Shown in pieces: positions 12,781-14,835 of a stretch of 14,835 nt of DNA. Below the pieces are notes generated by a model. It ran no database searches, was not told the DNA's origin, and was given only the letters and a program-made list of their open reading frames with translations. The position numbers were made by a program, and so were the translations under genes. The stretch is taken from NCBI GenBank assembly GCA_002438065.1, contig DJSP01000023.1, forward strand, positions 1 to 14,835, given 5' to 3'. Every line of letters starts with the position of its first letter. Positions within the stretch are counted from its first letter, which is position 1. Origin of the DNA: Caryophanales bacterium UBA6331. GTDB lineage: Bacteria > Bacillota_I > Bacilli_A > RF39 > UBA660.

Positions 12781-14754
12781 CTAAGAATTTATAACTCGAT
12801 CAAAATCTTCTTCAGTCCAAATTGGAATATTTAGTTCTTTTGCTTTATCATATTTAGATCCTGGGTTTTCCCCAACTATAACAGCATAAGTCTTTTTAGT
12901 TACAGATGTAGACCATAACCCACCATTTAACTCAATTAAATTTTGAATTTCATCTCTTGTATACTTCTTTAAAGTACCAGTTACTACAATTCTCTTATTT
13001 AATAATTCTTCATTTTCTTTAATTTGAACGCCTAAATAGTTCATATTCATTCCAATATTCTTTAAATCATTAATAAGTTTAATATTATCTTTATCTCTAA
13101 AGAAATTATAAATACTATTAGCAAGTATTGGCCCAACATCCGAAATATTAGTTAAATCTTCTAAACTAGCGTTCATTAAATTATCTATATTCATAAATTT
13201 CTTTGCAAGAATCTTCGCATTTTTCTCTCCAATACCACTAATACCAATTGCAAACAATAATTTTTCTAAAGAATTTTCTTTTGACTTTTCAATATTATCT
13301 AAAAGTTTATTAACACTTTTATCTCCAAATCCCTCAAGTTCAATTAATTCTTCTTTACGATTCTTAATGTTATAAATATCTATTATACTAGTTATAAATT
13401 TCATATTATAGAAGTCTTCTATAATTCTTTCACCTAATCCTTCAATATTCATCGCTTTTCTATCACAAAAATGAATCAAAGATTCAATATTTCTCGCCGG
13501 ACATAAATCATTTGGACATTTTAAATCAATTCCAGACTCAGTTAAAACTAGACTTGTTCCACAAATTGGACACTTATCAGGCATAACAAATTCTCTCTCA
13601 TTACCTGTTCTATCTTCTAAGCATGGTCCCACAACTTCTGGAATAACATCACCTGCTTTATGAACAAATATATTATCGCCAATTTTTAAATTTTTCTCTT
13701 TTATATAATCTCCATTATGTAAAGTTGCTCTTCTTATTGTAGAACCCATAACTTTAACTGGATCAAAAATTGCATTCGGTGTAATTTGACCAGTTCTACC
13801 TACTGTACATACAATATCAGTTAATCTTGTCTTAACATCTTCTGCTGGAAATTTATAAGCAATAACCCATCTTGGATACTTAGCTGTAAAACCAAGTTCT
13901 CTTTGCATATGAATATCGTTTACTTTTATAACAATTCCATCAATATCATAAGGAAGTTCTCCCCTTTTAGCAGTCCATTCGTTAATATAATCTAATATTT
14001 CATCTATATTTTTAACTAATCTAATATGTGGATTAACAACAAAACCTAACTCTTTTAATTCCATAAGAGATTCATAATGAGTCTTCTTATCAGTTTCCGG
14101 AACATGATATAAAAACGCATCTAATTTTCTTGATTTAGCAACACTACTGTCAAGTTGTCTAATTGATCCCGCTGCTGCATTTCTCGGATTTTGAAAAATT
14201 GGTTCGCCATTTTTTAGTCTTTTTTCATTAAGTTCATTAAAAGCTTTAAGAGGCATATATATTTCCCCACGAACTTCAATATCAACCGGTTTATTTAATC
14301 TTAAAGGAATAGTACCAATCGTTTTTACATTATGAGTAATATCTTCACCAACTAATCCATTTCCACGTGTAGCTGCTCTTTTAAGGATTCCTTTTTCATA
14401 TTGTAATGAGACTGCTAAACCATCTATTTTAAGTTCACAAACATAACTCGGATTAGGGAATTCCTTTCTAATTCTTTCATCAAACGCAACTATTTCAGAC
14501 TCATTAAAAACATCAGAAATAGAAAACATTCCAATTTTATGTTCAACCTTTTTAAACTCATTAATTACTTCTCCTCCAATTTTTTCACTAGGAGAATCTT
14601 TTCTTTTAATTTCCGGATGTCTTTCTTCAATATCCAAAAGTTCACTCATCCAGTTATCATACTCTCTATCCGTAACTGTCGGATTATCTAAAGTATAATA
14701 ATCATAATTAGCTTTTTCTATTAATTTAATTAATTCATCATATCTTTCTTTCAT
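12781..14754 (-). CDS. ligA: NAD-dependent DNA ligase LigA
   Basis: 657 aa from ATG 14754, full length. It seals nicks in duplex DNA using NAD in replication and repair. Domains in order: Ia (YDYYTLDNPTVTDREYD, 17-33); the adenylation domain with CELKIDG (Lys109 is the AMP acceptor), RGNGLVGEDIT (130-140), RNAAAGSIRQLD (191-202) and YDIDGIVIK (269-277); an OB fold from about 310 (TVGRTGQITP); a four-Cys zinc finger (Cys395, 398, 413, 418); helix-hairpin-helix repeats (about 430-560); and a C-terminal BRCT domain (about 585-655, NKRIVVTGTLKKYTRDEI). All key residues are present. GAGG lies 7 nt before ATG 14754. The ATG at 14766 would sit at the predicted transcription start and is rejected. 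The upstream neighbour is outside the window. Confidence 0.98.
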   Translation of the reverse strand: MKERYDELIKLIEKANYDYYTLDNPTVTDREYDNWMSELLDIEERHPEIKRKDSPSEKIGGEVINEFKKVEHKIGMFSISDVFNESEIVAFDERIRKEFPNPSYVCELKIDGLAVSLQYEKGILKRAATRGNGLVGEDITHNVKTIGTIPLRLNKPVDIEVRGEIYMPLKAFNELNEKRLKNGEPIFQNPRNAAAGSIRQLDSSVAKSRKLDAFLYHVPETDKKTHYESLMELKELGFVVNPHIRLVKNIDEILDYINEWTAKRGELPYDIDGIVIKVNDIHMQRELGFTAKYPRWVIAYKFPAEDVKTRLTDIVCTVGRTGQITPNAIFDPVKVMGSTIRRATLHNGDYIKEKNLKIGDNIFVHKAGDVIPEVVGPCLEDRTGNEREFVMPDKCPICGTSLVLTESGIDLKCPNDLCPARNIESLIHFCDRKAMNIEGLGERIIEDFYNMKFITSIIDIYNIKNRKEELIELEGFGDKSVNKLLDNIEKSKENSLEKLLFAIGISGIGEKNAKILAKKFMNIDNLMNASLEDLTNISDVGPILANSIYNFFRDKDNIKLINDLKNIGMNMNYLGVQIKENEELLNKRIVVTGTLKKYTRDEIQNLIELNGGLWSTSVTKKTYAVIVGENPGSKYDKAKELNIPIWTEEDFDRVINS

Positions 14755-14770
14755 AATTAACCTCATAATT

Positions 14771-14779
14771 ATTATAGCA
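14771..14779 (-). promoter_or_regulatory. Putative promoter of ligA
   Basis: Minus-strand TGC-TATAAT, a perfect extended -10, 16 nt before ATG 14754. No good -35 at 17 bp. The leader would be about 10 nt with GAGG at its 5' end. Bases 14780-14835 show nothing else. Confidence 0.55.
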
Positions 14780-14835
14780 AAATATCTTCAAAAATAATAA
14801 AGAAAGTTAACTACAATATGGCAATCGCATAAAAA

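Overview
The window is strongly AT-rich (G+C well below 35% by eye, not computed). Its gene content is Firmicutes-like: a TagO/TagA-type envelope glycopolymer module, a truA locus preceded by two EcfA-like ATPases, an NAD-dependent ligase, and GGAGG-type ribosome binding sites. TGG is the tryptophan codon, and open frames end in TAA or TAG. The best guess is an uncultured, gut-type member of the Bacilli near the Erysipelotrichales/RF39/Mollicutes side. That placement is inference from composition and gene set, because there is no rRNA or tRNA in the window.

Layout, left to right. All intact genes are on the minus strand; only the broken gene in region 2 is on the plus strand. (1) 1-2124 is envelope polymer synthesis: a TagO/WecA-type undecaprenyl-phosphate sugar-1-phosphate transferase with its own terminator, then a two-gene unit of a TagA/WecG (GT26) transferase and a GT2 glycosyltransferase that runs off the left edge. 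(2) 2134-4286 is an accessory patch. It holds a plus-strand AlbA_2/ATP-binding (Schlafen-like) gene broken by a single-base frameshift. Gene fragments flank it on both sides: a 45-codon orphan frame behind a strong unused ribosome binding site, and the tail of an Rpn/transposase-like protein. (3) 4287-7256 is a tightly packed four-gene unit: an EcfA1-like degenerate ABC ATPase, an EcfA2-like pseudo-ATPase without a P-loop, truA, and a zincin-like protein with a HEMSH motif. This matches the standard Firmicutes ecfA1-ecfA2-ecfT-truA order, but ecfT is gone and both ATPases have eroded. (4) 7378-9124 holds two single-gene units: an S41 C-terminal-processing protease and a membrane-anchored thioredoxin-like protein without CXXC. 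(5) 9386-12721 is an operon of a small membrane protein, a receptor with an apparent tandem solute-binding sensor and a degenerate GGDEF domain, and a YihY/BrkB-family membrane protein. (6) 12781-14754 is ligA.

Regulatory layout is compact. Most minus-strand units begin with an extended -10 of the form TGN-TATAAT-like, only about 15-27 nt ahead of the start codon. They end in AT-rich hairpins whose T-tract often reads TTTTTTGAT. Several first-ATG starts fall at or upstream of the expected transcription start, so shorter starts are preferred here for tagO, the S41 protease, the 156-aa protein and ligA.

The items most worth follow-up are the eroded EcfA pair with no EcfT, the degenerate-GGDEF receptor, the uncharacterised zincin coupled to truA, and the decayed regulatory region at 2279-2562 with helically phased TTACA repeats.
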